Shown: positions 11,062-26,000, counted from the first letter of the stretch. The stretch: DNA of 64,000 bases from Prochilodus magdalenae (GCA_024036415.1 JAMWET010000748.1:1-64000), one strand, 5' to 3'. The notes: generated by a model not told the origin, from the letters alone. Program-made: numbers and translations.

Positions 11062-14000
11062 GTAGGAGACGCAAACGCTTTTACCTTCTAACTCGGCTCT
11101 TTTGCGGTGCGGTCCCCGCGAATGAACTCGGATGTGGGCAGCGATATTAAAGGCCACCTGACGTGCAGGAGCCAGGCAGGCAGAGCCTTCGAGAGCTTTT
11201 ATTTGACCTCTATCTGTACGAGTTTTCAAACGTCCCGCCTGACGGTCTCGCTGCGAGCTCGCTGCTTTTGTGTTTCTAATCGAGTGAGTGTGAGAGTGGC
11301 TGAGGAAAATAATACAGGCGGCCTGCAGCCCCGGAATCTGAATACCACTCAGTGTTCATCGAATGCACGTTGACCCACATGCTTTATGCTGGTTCCAGGG
11401 CCCCGTACCATCCGGCTTCAGATGCTAGGTTGCTAACGCCACAACAATAACATACTTTATTCAATTTCTCCTTTGGATTCAGCGCTCTAATTTGTTTGTT
11501 GGCAGTGGAGTACACTGAACTGTTGGAACAGTGGCACCTTAGAGGTCTGTAAAAAGCACGGTTTCAAACAGGAAGGCTGTAGCTAGCTAGGTAGAGGACG
11601 TTTAAATAGCTGATTCTGTGTGAACAACCTGCTAAATTAACAGACCTAAACACGCTGGACTCTTATGTGGCCAGCTAGCTGTGGACTGTAAAGGTTGAGG
11701 CATACCTGAGCAGTCTGTCTAAAAACTCAGAAGCTACAAACTGGTGTATGTAGCTTCTCACGTATTTGCCTTTCTGAATTAACCCCAACTTTGTATTAGA
11801 AATTCAGATTACTGTCCACTGAACAGGTCCAGCTAGGGTGGTGTTGAGGGAGTGGTTGTAGTAGAAGAGCACAGATTCTGTATCTCTGTTAACTCTTCTG
11901 ACTGGCCTCTTATCAGAACAGCTTGTGTAGTTCTTTCTGCTGTAGCCCTAATTTGTGTGCACAGCGTTGAGGACTGATTTTTATCTGCTGCATGTTGTCA
12001 CCTCTTTGTCAGTACACTTTTTAATTTTACTCATGTATGTCATTTCCAAAGAAATGTCTTACGGGTCGGGGAGAACCTGCAGTGATTCGCCGGTAGGGGG
12101 CAGATAACGTCCGTAATAAAACATTACGTGAACTCGTGGGCCAGTTTCCCAGATCCGGATTAAGCTTAATCCCACACTTAAAGGAATTTCCAGTGTTAAT
12201 GTACCATTGGCACTACACTTTAGTCCGGGACTAGGCCTAAAGGGGAATTCCACCAACATTTCTGGATAACTCAGCCCTTGAGATGTAAACAGAGTAATTC
12301 TCAGTGGACTGATGTACAGTGGTTTAATTGTAGAGAAACCTGGATTCTGACTTCTTTAGTGGTGGTGATGGGAACCAGGGGCTCCCATGTTTACAACACT
12401 GTCCACTCTCCCAAACCACAAGCGAACTTACATGTATTTACTGAGTTCTTATATGGAATGTCGATGATGGAAAATGCTCACCCAAAAATCTCATATTTAA
12501 TATTTATAATATTTGATTTATTTAATAATATTTGTTGAGTTACACATACAGAAGCAGTGTCTCCTAGTATGCCGTCAGGCCGCCATGTTTGGTAATGCCA
12601 TTTTGCTTTATCTTGCCTTACAACTCTCCCTATGTACCTCTGTGCCATGAATGGAATAAAACAATAAATAAAATGATCATAAAACACAGTGTTGGACACC
12701 AGGCAGCACAACTACTGCAAACAATTCTGACCCCTCTCAATGACTGGAATGTCCCAATAAATTGCACTACTGTGGTATTGGGTGAAGTATTCTGTATAGC
12801 AGCGTTGCTTCCTTCAAAATTCCCAATGTTTGACAGAATTTCTAATCTTGTAACTTTGCAGACCACACACTGCATTACCCAGCCTGCTAGTTCTGTGTAC
12901 ATTTAACCATTTCATTATGAAGATGTGGTATTGTGTGGTTGCTGTGAAGCTTCCTGTTCTATTGACCGTGTTTTGTACTATGTGCTTTTTTCGTGATGGC
13001 TTGCTATGAATGAAATTCATTGTATAACTAACTGTATTGCCTCTGGCAAACATATGATGGAAAAAACATCTCCTTGTCAACAGTTACAGTTGTTCCAGGT
13101 GGGCTGCAGGCCTGTATGTGGAAGGAAATATAACTGCAGTACAGTTGCCTGTATTGTGCTACCCTACCCTCCCCTGCAGACACTACACGTCAAAGCTGGT
13201 ATATTTGCCTCATGAAGATTTGCATTTGCTACTTAATAAATAAAAATATTTAAAAATAATAGTTTTGATAGTATAGTCAGTGTAGTAGCAGTGATCCTGC
13301 TAGATATCCTTTACACAGAGTCAGGCTGGGCACTGTTGTATGTGCGTAAAGGCAAACCTTGAGGATGCCTTTCCTTCCTTGTCAAGAGCCATGAAGACTG
13401 ATGACTTGTCTGTGGAATATGGCTCTCGTAAGTCTTACTGAGCATGCTCAGAAGCTCTCCTACTGGTGAGAGACAGTATTGGACTGCGGAAAAGTAGGGC
13501 TCGCTGACTGTCAGAAATGGCTTTAGCGTTAAAGGACCTTGAGGATTTGCCTTGTCCTTCCTACTGTCAAGAGCCATTGACTGATGATGTCTTGTGGAAT
13601 ATGGCTCAATCGGTAAGCAAACTTGCGTACTTAACACAAAGAGTATAAATAATAAATAATAAATCGTTAAATAGATGTAAAATAAATGTTACTAATATAT
13701 GTAGATCAATAGAGTAATAGATGCAGGCATGGTCAATAGTGTAATGTGCAAAAAAAAACCAAGGCAGCGGTTAGTGATTCATATCTTCTCAGCCAATCTG
13801 ATTACTCATCTCATACCTTCACTACATTAAGTGCAAGGTCTAAACGCAGAACATGATTCAAAGCAGTGCCAAGAACATTCCACCAAAGTGGACGATATGC
13901 ATGCATGTGTGTGAGGTGCAAGCCTGATGAGAAAAAAAAATTGCAAGCCAGGTTAGTGTTGAGAGCTTGGGAATGTAGCAGCTTGTGTTAAAATTGTGCC

Positions 14001-17000
14001 ACCCGACTTGCTGTTTTAGAATTAGCCAGATGATGGCTTCCTCACAGCCCGACTTCCAGAGACATCTTTCTGAAACTGTTGTCACTGGGTTGTTAGTCTT
14101 AACATACGGCCTTATAAGCTTTGTGCATAGTGCATAGCTATAGTCTCCTTCTGTCCACGGATTTGGTACCCTGGGAGAGACTGCAAGAATAGCAGAATTT
14201 GGCAGATAACTGCATTGGTGGAGGGTGTCAGTAGCTGTCACAAATCAAGTGAGAAACTTAGAGAAGTAGTGAACATGTTGATGGCTGTTTGCATCACTGA
14301 CAGCTTAGACAGTAACTATGTTTACATGCACACAAGTGGTTTAATATTAGTCTAAGACTGCACAGATCAACTTTCGTGGACCAACTTAGGTCTTATTCAG
14401 GCTAAACTTGGTCAGATTAAAATGTGGTATGTGCTGAGTTTTGGCAACATTTGCAGCTTTTTGGAAAGTCCACACGTGTGTTGACAGCTTTTTGGCACGA
14501 CAACAAACGCAGGGCTGCACTTTTTGCAGAAAGCTACGTTTTGTCAAAAATGGTCTGAACAGTTTAGCAATGTATTAAAGCACCAATGATGTAACAGTTT
14601 AAATATTGCATCACCAATATGTACCTCAGACCCTTCTGTGCGTGTCTTCCATTTGTGGATTGTTATCATTTATCACAACGGGTTGTCTAGGTGCATCCCA
14701 TCAGTTTTATTTTGCGGTCTGTGTATCTTATAATAAGATATATATAATAAGAGCTTGGTAGAAATTATCAAATATGTCATTAAATCTTGGATTCAGAAAT
14801 TGTATTTAAATTGAACATAGTGTACATAGAACAAGGTTTGTTTAATGAGACTGGCCTTATTTTCGGAGTAACACACAGTAACTGTGTATGCAGTAAACAC
14901 AGTGCCACGCTAACACTCTACATGATCATACATGCAGTGTTCTGATCATTTTATGCCTTACATAAAATGTGGGGCTGGGATTTATAAACTCTGTACTATA
15001 AATATATAAGACTAAACAGCTTTCTGCACTATATGGGCCTTGAAGCCACACTGATGCTGTGAAGATCCAGTTGTGAGTTCACTTAACTTTGCTGCGCATA
15101 TGAAGATATGCTGGCCGGAGTGTACTTTTCAAGGTTTTGCACACAACACTTTTAAACAAGTCATCGATTATTGCAAAAATGTTAAATGAGTGGTGTGATA
15201 TCTCTGAAGTTTTTATTTGTGCTTTATTTACAGCACCATGTCTTATGTAGTGGGTTTGCTTGACTGGCAAGCTGAAACTGCTCCACTTGTTGATTTAGAA
15301 CAGAACTACAAATGAACTAATATTTATATTTGAGTAACCGTAAGGTCTGTTTGACTGTGGCGAAGTGAAAATAATGGAAACGTGTAGGGATGCACCTAAT
15401 GTTCGGTAGCTGAAATTATTCATGCTAAAATAGCCAAAAAAAGAAACTTTTGGTGTTCGACTGAATACGTTAAATCGAATGTTTTATACCGAACAGTGAC
15501 ATTTTTAATGAGGCTGTTACCTTTTTTTTTTTTTTTTTTTTTTTTGTACTTCCCAGATGTAGATGGGAACCAAATTTTCACTCATTAGCTTCAAAATATG
15601 TTTATGTAAAACATGAATGTAAATATATTTAAACAGCAGTTTAGTAAATTATTTTTTTTCTTTGAGATCCAAGACAAATCTAGATTTAGCATGCAATGGG
15701 GAAAAAAGTTGCAAATTAATAAAACACTGTAAAAACATTTAGTATTAGGTCTTCAGTATTCAGCTTTGGCCAAAAAAAAAAATCATTTTGGTCCCTAGAA
15801 ACGGGATTTTGACTGAAATTTCGGTGTTCAAAAACGTAAGTTAATATAATACGAATAATGATGATGTAAGTTAGACCGAACAATGACGTTTTTAATGATG
15901 CTGTTATCTTTTATCTAGTTCCCGGGTGTAGACAGGAACCAAAGTGGAATTTTCACTTATTAGCTTCAGAGCTAGCGCCATCTGCTTGAGGCTAGTACCC
16001 ACTTTAACATGCTGTTTTTCCACTGCGAGTCACATCGGAGTCAAATTTTTCTTTCGTATGCCCGCATCCTCCATAAAGAAACATAGACCCCAGTTTTACA
16101 ACATCGCAAAAAAACGTGACCAGCATGGAGCGAGGTGCTCTGTCATGTCAGCTGGGATTTTATTTTTGCAGGTGCATTCCGAGTAATACGTTTAAAGTTT
16201 TACTATTCAGAAATACCCAAGGAATCTCGGCAGTAATAACACTGGAACGGGCTCCGATAAGCTACTAAACTAAAGCTACAATTGGCATGCTGATGCTTAT
16301 AGAAATTCTGCACTCTAGACAGATGCTTTCCCTCATTGGTACACACTGTTTTATTAAATGATAAAGCTGTGCTAGCTCAGCCTTATAAGTCACATCCTTA
16401 ACTACTCATCCATGACAACAAGCTCATGTTAAAGCATGTGATTTGAAGTCGCACAGCATAAAAATCTGTATACCTTCTCCGTCTTCCTGTCATGAAACAC
16501 AGCAGAACCCAGTTAACTGGGTTGCCCTAGACATCACTAGACTGAACGCAACTCTGGGGAGTCATTAAAGACAATATTTGAGCCAAGCTGTTAGCCTAAT
16601 TGTTTAAAAGAGAATGTGCAAGCTCATCTGCCATGATTACAGCTAGCCTAGCCTACAGGATATTACTTCCGCATTACTATAACAAAATAAAGTGTAGCCT
16701 ATATCCTGTTTATGGTTAGAAGCTATTAGTAAGCTGCATTTGACAAGTAATGCACAGACGCAACACAGATTCTGCTTCCAGTCAGTGTTTTTGCTCTTCT
16801 TTAACATGCACAATAAACTGTATACATTGAGTCTGACAAGTGAGCAGTTTACTTTTAGATGCTCAGTCACCCACCCACTCATGTATATCAGGCTGATTGT
16901 CCGTAAAGCAGAGCTAAGTTAAGATTTTTTTGTGTGCATCATTGAAAGGGAAGAAACAGCCTTGGACTGAATGTATGTTTACGATTCACAAACTGCATTA

Positions 17001-20000
17001 ATATGAAGTAAAATGCCTGAAACAAACCCTACATAATTGTGTATGCACAGAACACATTTGATGCCGCTGCCATTGCAGTACAACAGCAACGGATGGATAT
17101 GGATTTGGAACAGTTTTTGGGTCTTGTGGAAATTAAACCACAGTTGCTATACGAGTGTGGTGTTTTGCACTGTCACAGTATTTTGCGAGTTATGTTTATT
17201 GTGGTTTGGGCTCTTTTCTGTGTCGTCATTTGTGACTTACTTTTCTAGTCAAAAGTCATATTTATGTGTTCTGAATCTCGGTGATTCCACAGCTATCCAT
17301 GGCTGGCAATTCAGCAGTGTCCAGAATGACCTAATGTTCTATAGGTGGGAGGATTTAGTTTTGTTTGTCTTTCTTTTTGATCCACAGCAGTGCTAGACAA
17401 TCTTGTGTACCTGCCAGGTCGATGCAGCCTCTTCGTTAAGTACGCTGCTGGGTAATGTAACTAGTACATTCTGAGGCCAGTTTTCAGTATATATATATTT
17501 TAAGTTAAAGCACTTTCACTTTTATAGTTGATAGTCATGTGTGAAATGCTGTAAGCATAATGCTGACATAACTAAACAAGACATGCTGGATATTGTTAAC
17601 ATTTTTACATTATTAAACGTAATAGCGATATTCTTTTGCCTGGTCAGTCTTTCAGTGGGCAGGGTGTTATCCGCTAAGCTGTCTATTTGACTGAGTTTGA
17701 ATTAAATGGAAATGCCTCCTGTTAATGACTATTTGTGCATCAAGGCCTATGCTTAAACAAATTTGTTTCTAAAGTAGCTATTGTAATAACCTTTACTAAA
17801 GTGTCAGTTTAATAACGGTCAACAATTAAACCATTAAAATGTCATATTTTTGTCTATAAATAATACATCAGCTATAGATACAACGTGCTTCTCTAGTACT
17901 GTATAGTCGTATTTGAATAGCTAAATTAGTTTAAATAATTTCTATTATAATTATTAAATTCATACAGAGTGGTGATGTGCCAGTAGATATTAGGACTGGA
18001 CGTGAATGTCTGATTAATCGTGTACTTGTTTATTGGGTAGCTATTAGGATTTTAATTTTGGGTTAATTACGTAGTTTGTTAGTTTGTGTTACATAAATGT
18101 GGCCTAGAAATAAAGGGGAACTGCGAAATACAGTCATGTTTGGACAGTTACCTGGAAGTGATGACTCAAGGTTACAGTTCATGACGCAGCTTTGTTTTTC
18201 CGTTTTCTTAAGTGTGTCAAGCGTGGTGAAAAAGAGCCTCTCACTGGAGGCCTGGTCAACGGAGTGAAACGGTGCTGTGAGAGCTCTGCAAGAAAAGCAG
18301 CTAGCCAGGAGGCTAATTTTTCTGGGGATTTTATCCCTCTTTCTGAGACAAGGCTTCGAATATTCTCTGTTGATTACTGCTATAGCTCTACTAGCTACTC
18401 ACTTTGAATTGTACAAATCAGAGTATATTGGTGGAACTAAGGATAAATAAACAACACATAGAGGAGTCCTGGTCATTATGGCTGTGGATTAAAGTTTAGG
18501 GACCTGTCCATTTCAAAGAGCGTAAAATGATAAATGGAAAAGGCACGGTGCTGTTTTACTTGTGTCGGTGAGCGATTATAAATGGTGCTTTTAAATGTAA
18601 TTATTGACAGTAATTCCCATGCGATACAGCAGTTGGATACATTCCCAATATGAGAATTACGGTTGTGTCATTTGAACTGAAGAGACAGAAAACTACAGTA
18701 AACTTTGACCGTAACAACAAGTGCGGATTCAGTTAGAAATTTAGAAAGTTATAGTGTTTTGAGAGTGATATACAGTATGTATAATTACTGAGAAATGCTT
18801 TGAGGCTGTTTCTCCTTTCAGAAGTCTCTTTTACCATGATGGCAGCTGTAGCTGTTTTTAATGTGGAACTGGCAAGTGGAGAATATGACAAACGGTGTTT
18901 GCTTCCTCCATCATGTGTCATGGTCTATTTAGCTTTTTAATTTAATGTAGAGCTGTTTTGAAAATCCTTTATCATTTTAGAGAGAGTGCTTTGATTCGGA
19001 AGATTGCCTAGAAGAAATGGTAAAGAGTCAGCCCTGATCACACTTGTACCACCCAATCCTTAAGCAGAGTTAAGCAGCTCCTATTATATGCTGGGATTCA
19101 TTTCATTTCAGTCATGGAAAAAGCTCAACAAATGATTCATGTATGATTTATTTTTTCCCCCCACCATGAACAAAACCTGAGCCAAAAATCTGCATTCAAA
19201 CTGTCGTTCCAGTGTATCCACACACCATTCCATGAAATGGCTGCAGTGTTGTTTTTTTCCTGCTCTTCTTTCTTCATGAAGAACAGCAGAGCTCCAACTG
19301 AGCATGCCCAGAGAGCGCCATGTCAATGCTTTCTACAGAGTTGATCACGTGACCCTGCGCAGGGACGGTGCTTGTGTGGAAAGCTAGACGTTAGTCAGTG
19401 GAGCTTTACTCTCGCCCTCTTCCTCCTCCCCCATCAATGGAGACCCACAGCTTAAGTCAGGTACTGCCATGTTGCTGGAGGGCTCAACCTCAAACAAGGC
19501 AGGATTATTTGCTTCCTCATTTTTCTGCCTTTCCTTTTGGGAAAGGCATTGCCATAAATATGCCTGGTGTTTCAGAGACTGTTTACTTGATTCTTTGAAA
19601 ATAGGCCTGTCCTATTAAGTCTCTCCTAGGTGAGCTGTTTTCACATTGAGAGTGGTTGTCGTTTTTCACTTTCTGTCATTCTGGATCTCTTCAACTACAG
19701 GTGATTGATCGATCCATCAGCTGACTTCAGTGGTGTGTCCATTCGTGGGACAGAAGCTGATGAGAAGGCCTTCCTGAGAGTTGTTGGACACAGGCTCTGT
19801 GCTGGTCTTGGGTATTTCTTGACCCGGTCAGGGACAAAGGGGTTTGCATAGAGGAGGTTTTGTTGGGTACAGATATGTTGGAAAGGTTTATTTTGAGATG
19901 AGGCTTTCATTTGCCTTTCGAAAAAACGTCTCCTGAGACGATGAGCGATAGCTGCATGTCTTCTGTAGGTATCGTATAGAAAAAGACAGCATCTCCAGGA

Positions 20001-23000
20001 ACAAATTTTCATGTCTTTTTTTTTTTTTTTCTTTTTCTCTCTGCTGGCATTTGATCTAGGTGTGAACTGAAAGGCAGGCTTGTTGCTCATAATGCAGCTC
20101 TTGTCGCCCAAAATAAATGGTTTGAGTTTTTCAAGTAACGTCTTAGACAATGGCCAGTGTCGATGGGTGGTTCTCTAAACATAAATTTTGGTTGTTTACA
20201 CAGTGGTAATAATCGGCTGGATAAAGACTATCCTATAAAATATCTCAGTATGCTCCTGCTTTAATGTAATGCTAGATTATTAACTCGGTGTTGACAGATA
20301 GCATCCTGCTTTAATCAAGACTGAGAAACATTCTGTTCTTGCTGCAGCTCATTCTGCCTCCTTCATGTCTGTGCTCACTAGAGATCTGGGATCACTCTTC
20401 ACTTGTTGGAGGCTCTTTTGTATGCAAGGAGAGGTCTGGTTTCATTTTCTTAAATGATGTGTTTAATGTATTCCTTGGACATTTCGCTGTGGTTCCTGTA
20501 CGGGAAACGACTCTGGCTTGTCGTGATTGTCCAGAAGAGCACAGGAGCTAGAGCAAACTGTTTGTGATGATTGCTTGCTTTCTCTTCTTTCTGTGCGCTC
20601 TCCACTGCTTATACCCTCCTAGTTGCGCGCTCTGTCTGCCTCTCTCTCTTTCTCTCTCTGCCTCTTTCATTCTCGCCTTGTCTTCTCTCGCTGTACAACC
20701 AATCAAGCACAAGAGCTTGTAGCCAAAATGGGAGAAACTGCTTCTGCTTTTCTGTTTAGAGAAACATAACTTGCTTAGAGGTTCTAAATGAGGTGAGCCA
20801 GACCTCATAAGGACCTTTCATGAGTCTGAGGAGAATTCAAAATGGCTAACAGGAACTCCTCGGAGCATGCTCCATTGGTTAGCTTAGTCATCTAGCAGGG
20901 CCTCAAGTCAGCTGTGCAGGCTTGAGCAGAATGATGCTTTGTGGCACTCCTGTAGCCCAGGTGTCTGAACAGAATCTGTAGAGGGGGCATGTGTGTGTGA
21001 TTTGTCTGTATTGTGTGCTGAGACTGATCGGTAGCCGTCTAGTTTTTGGTGTTTCTTAATTTGGTAATGTCTGTCTAAAGCTCTTGTAATCTTTGAAAGA
21101 GGCTGCATTTGCCAGAGTTTAGTAAGAACTGCTTCAGTGAACCTGTGAGAATTTCGACCTTAAGTGGTACAACAGCTTCTGCTCAAATTGCCTTGTGGTA
21201 GAGCCATGCTTTGTCCAGACTTTTATTGACCTACTTTGAATTATAGGTTTTTGTTGGTTAATGATTGATCAGTTAGGCCTGAATTTACGCTTTCAGTTTC
21301 AAAGCAGTCCTTCCAGAACATAGCGTGCATGCTCTGCTAATAATGCCTGTCCTCAGTGTTCGGACCTGTTGGCTATTTCTGTTACCAACCATGTTCCATT
21401 GTAAACATTAAACCATTTTCCAGGACTCTGTATGTCTTGGTCTTGTCTCTTGAGACAGTCCTGCCCTTCTCTGGCTCAGAGGAGATAAAGACCTCTGATG
21501 TAGATGAGAGGAGATTAGGGATAGCTCATGCCCATGGTCCTCCTTGCTGTCGTGTCTAACAAGCCCTCTGGCTGCTTGGATATGATGTCCCTTTTTTACA
21601 TGCTCATACATTTTCTCATTTTTATTTCTATTTTTCTTTTTTCTTTTTTTTGTCTTTGCAAGCAACAAGATGACTGCTTGCTTTCATTGGAGCCCTCCTT
21701 TAAGAAGAAGGAAACGTTTGTAATTTGAACTGAATGAGCATGCTCTGTTTGAGCTTTAGCAAGTCCCACCAACAGAGGGAGCTGCTAGGTCACGTGACCA
21801 GCAAGCCGGGTGAATGTCTGCATGCAGGAGGAGGAAAAAGAAGAACAATCTGCTCGAAGCTCTCTCGCTCTCCCTCAATGGAGGCCTTCGGGGGAAAGCA
21901 GGTATGATGCTGCCAGAAGAGTACCTTCAGAAGAGGAATGGCCCCTCAGTGCTCCATCCGTATTGGCTGTGAATATTCATCATTTGGAGCTCACTTGCTG
22001 TGTTCCTTTTTTCATCTGCCTTTTATCCCTCCATTCACTTTCAATCCATTGAGCGTTGGCTGCTGTTCTCATGTTCTCGATCAAGATGTGGCATCCAGCC
22101 TTCAGATTCAGTCTAGGGGTGGTGTGGGCTGAAGCCTGTGATCAAGCTCTACGGGCTGAAGCAGTAGCCATTGGCAGAATCCTTTGGCCTGTGCTTCTTG
22201 CATTCATGGAGGTGAAGTTGAGTGACACGGCCTAAATGCTGTAGGCTTGGTAACTTGCAGAGGGACATAGTCCCTGCCTGGTTTGATAGGTGCTACGGAA
22301 AAAAGGGAAGCAAAGAAGAGGATTGGTCTTTTAATGTCAAATCGATGGAATAGATTTCCTTCCTTGAGTGTGTTTCTTGTTTTAATTGTATTATTTGGTA
22401 TTGCTACATGATAGTTTGCAAAGAGGAGAGAAATGTTGCAATAATGCCTTATAGTTTGCAGGAAGAAACTGGATTCTTGCAGGTTTGGGCCTGTTGTAAG
22501 CTGGCCAGGCCTAAAGGAAGTTTCTGGATAAGAGCTGTATACTAAAACGAAAGAATTTCAGCATTCTGTTTTTCTGTTGGAGATAAAGAATTTTTCTACA
22601 ATGCTAAAGGAGAGCTGGACAACAGAGGTTGTGCCTCGCAAAGGCACAGGTTCTGTAACTAACTTGATTACCCTGCTCAGTGTTTTCTTGATTGTTGAAG
22701 AAGCCAAGCAGAAGCAGTTTGCTTGTTAATAGTGTTTCAGTAAGTGGCCTTACTTTGCATTCATGAATCCATCACCGTGTGTAGAGGAGTTCTGTAATGG
22801 GTTAGTTTCACTTTTAGTGGCCTGAAAAGGGGGGTTTCGTAGTTAGTGGCTTTCCTGTGGGCACATCTTGTTGGTCTTGCTGTAATTCATTTAATTTTTG
22901 TTAATCATCTGATGAATTTTGTGAGTATTTGTTGAGTTTTAACTTTTTTTAAATGAGTCTAGGCTGTTTTAGCCATCATTGTAATAGCAGAACTGATCTT

Positions 23001-26000
23001 TCCAAGTGATTGGAGGAAAGCACATGTATTCCTTATCTCTCTTTTTCAACTCTTTCATGTTTTGCATTTCTGTTTAGATGCCATCAGTGTTCTGGTGTGA
23101 ATGTTCTCAGCAGCCGGGTTGTGTGTTCTCTGTGGCTAACTATGGCTTGTGGTCAGGGCTATAGCCTTGCTAGGCCGGTGTAGTACTTGAGTAGCTGTTA
23201 AGGTTATTATAGACCTATAGCAAAGCTTGCTATAAAGAAGGTGCCTAGACTTTTGGTGGGGCCTATACAGTGGACACTGTTCAATACAGTAAATTAAAAT
23301 ATACATTGTCATTTTAATGGACAGTTATTTGTGTATACGTGTATATACAAGGTTATGAAAGTAATAAACGGTTCCATGTATAGTCAAAAGAAAAGGGCCT
23401 CTTTTTTTTTTTTTAGCTCTTGCAAATAAATTGGTTCTGTATTGAGAAATGGCCTGTGCTTCTCCAGTAAGCTGTTTCATCTTGTGCTTTGAAATGGCGT
23501 ATATTTTTGGAGCAACAGCTTGGCAAATTCAAAGTTCATTGTCAGGAGAGGCAGCACTCAAATATTCAACACATGTTAAGTAGTTTGACATTTGGTGTAA
23601 TTTCTAAGCCATTTTTAATGGCAGTGTTAATTAGGCTAGTTTTTCTAGCTCATTTTCTAAGCTTCTGTGGTGCTCTTTGTTAAAGTCTCATGCTGGGAGA
23701 ACGTTTGGATGAGGTTATCAGAATTGATAGATGTTAGCTTTCCATCTCCCACCCACACAAATCCTGCCCGAACGCCCCCTACCCCACAGTAAAATTCACT
23801 GTGTCCTCTTGTGTCAGTAAACAATCTGGTTACGAAATGGCGGTTGGGAGCAGAAGGCCCTTCCCTCTCCCTCCCTTTCTTTACTGGGCTTGCACTCTCT
23901 TTCGCCTCTAGGGGGAGGGCTTGGGAAGGAGAACAGCACTATTTGCAGTTAATGGTCTTCTCATATTTAACAGAGCAGAGCTTTTTCTTTTCTTAAACCA
24001 ACACAACTCTATGTGCAGATACTTCACTGAGTAGGCTGCTGTTTAGCTCTTGGTGAACTCGGTTTCATGTGGCCACTCAGTGATTTCAGTATGGGCCATA
24101 GTTGTGAGTTGTCCATTTCATGTGTTCGATGTGGGGACAAAAAGGGAGTTGAACCAAAAATGTATCACAGTGTGTTCAGGCTTTTACCTTCAAATTGAGT
24201 TGAGACAGCTGCATTAATGGCACATGGGTTTGTTCAAAGACAAGAATGTCTATATGCGCAGTTAAGTCCAGGTTTGAAAACGCTTCAGCCTCTCATGCTG
24301 GAAATGCCAATGGATAAGGTTGCAGTAGCATTGGCTGGCTCAGGAGAGTGCAAACATCTGTGTTAGCCCACATAGCCCTACTAAAGCATGAAGGTGCTGC
24401 CACTTGGTGGAAGACAGTAATCTGAAGTCAGCCCTCAAGTTAAACTCAGAGTTTGAGAGAGTAGCTTGTCCGGTGGTTTGCAGGTCTGAAGGACAGCCTT
24501 GCTCAGCTTCTCCTCTGGTCTGCCCTCTGCTCGTTAGATTCCGTTCCCGAGGCTGCTTGTGTTCGTTTAGAAATCTGATTGCATGAATTAGTGTATCAGC
24601 CATATGGCACCACTTGTGAAGTCACTCGTTATCAAAGTTGCCTCTCACCTCTATCTAGTTACCAGAGTTCAGTGTTCCTCTGCTAAAGCTGATGTATCTT
24701 TCCTGTAAATGCTTTTTAAGCCTAATTTAATATCTCTGTCAAGACAGGAAATACTTTGTACCCATGTCATCCATCTCTTCTTCTCTGAAATTTTCCTCTC
24801 CTGTTTCGATTGCCAGTGTAGTAAATGCAGGTTTCTGCTGCCAGACGTAGCATTGTACATGGCCCTGTATTTTCATGTCTTGATTTTTCTTTCATCTCCT
24901 ATAACCTTTTTTCTTCTTCGATAGATAGAGCATGTTATAGCATTTGCCGTGAAAATCTCGGCTCTTAAATAAAAGGAGAGAAACCGGGATGGATGGCTGT
25001 GAACTAAAGAGGATTAGGCTTTTTGACTCCTTCCAGAAAGAAGTGGTGCTTTCAGAGTGTTCATAACTGTGACCTGCATTGGAGGCCTCGATGGAAACTT
25101 CTGTTTGTTGAATGACAGAGGACCTCATTGGAGTCACCAGCAGCAGACCCTGATCTGTGAAAGGGTCTCCGAATGCCATTCTGGCTTTTAGTGGATCAGA
25201 ACCTGTCTAGGTTGGTTAGGTAATGGGGGACTCTTATTATGAAGTGGCTCCCCTGGTGGTGAGAGAGGGAAACAGAAAGAGGGACCGACCTTTGTTGGAA
25301 GCAGCTCCAACGAACGGCAGACATTTTCTGACTGTCCTGCGGAAGGCAGCTGGTGTGGCTGCCAATCAGATGAGAGCTGGGGAGCTAGGCTGGGGTGGGG
25401 GAGGGGCAGCAGGGGAAGAGCCTGGATTTTGCTGTAATTACTACACCTTCTGACCTCCTTCCTTTGAGCCTGGCTGCTGAAAATCACTACAGTAGGTGTT
25501 GAAGGCTGCCAAGTGAGTGAGAGTCTTATATACTTCCTACGAGCAGATGCACAACACCAGTTGACTGCAGTTGGCTCTTCTGCTTCTGTCCTCTTTAGAA
25601 GAGATCAGTTTATCTGATCACTTGTGTGGTAGTTTATTTGTGCTTTCCTTTTTTTAGAGTTTGCTAATTATAGATATGGAAATTGGTGAAATGGGAAAGC
25701 CCTTGATGAGCATGTTTAACCTGTTTGCTTGTGTTCCAGTATCCACAAATTCGTTCCGGATGAATGGATGGATGACTTCAGAGAGAGTTCTTTGGTACAA
25801 AGACATCATTTTGACAGTCTGCGTATAGGGAGCTTGCCCTGCTGTGCTTTGAGTAGACTGCCTGTACCAAACAGTTCCTTCTGTACCCAACTAGTTACAC
25901 TGGAGGTTCTCTGATCAGAGCTGTACAGTCTCCATAGAACTGGGAGGGGACTCAAAACCAGTTCAGTGCCACTGGTTACGAAAAGGACATTGTTACCACA

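Noticed and set aside
19695..20150. 151-codon reverse-strand ORF in ehmt1 intron 1
   Set aside because: Lys run comes from a poly(T) tract; no domain or homology seen. A random open frame is the simpler reading.
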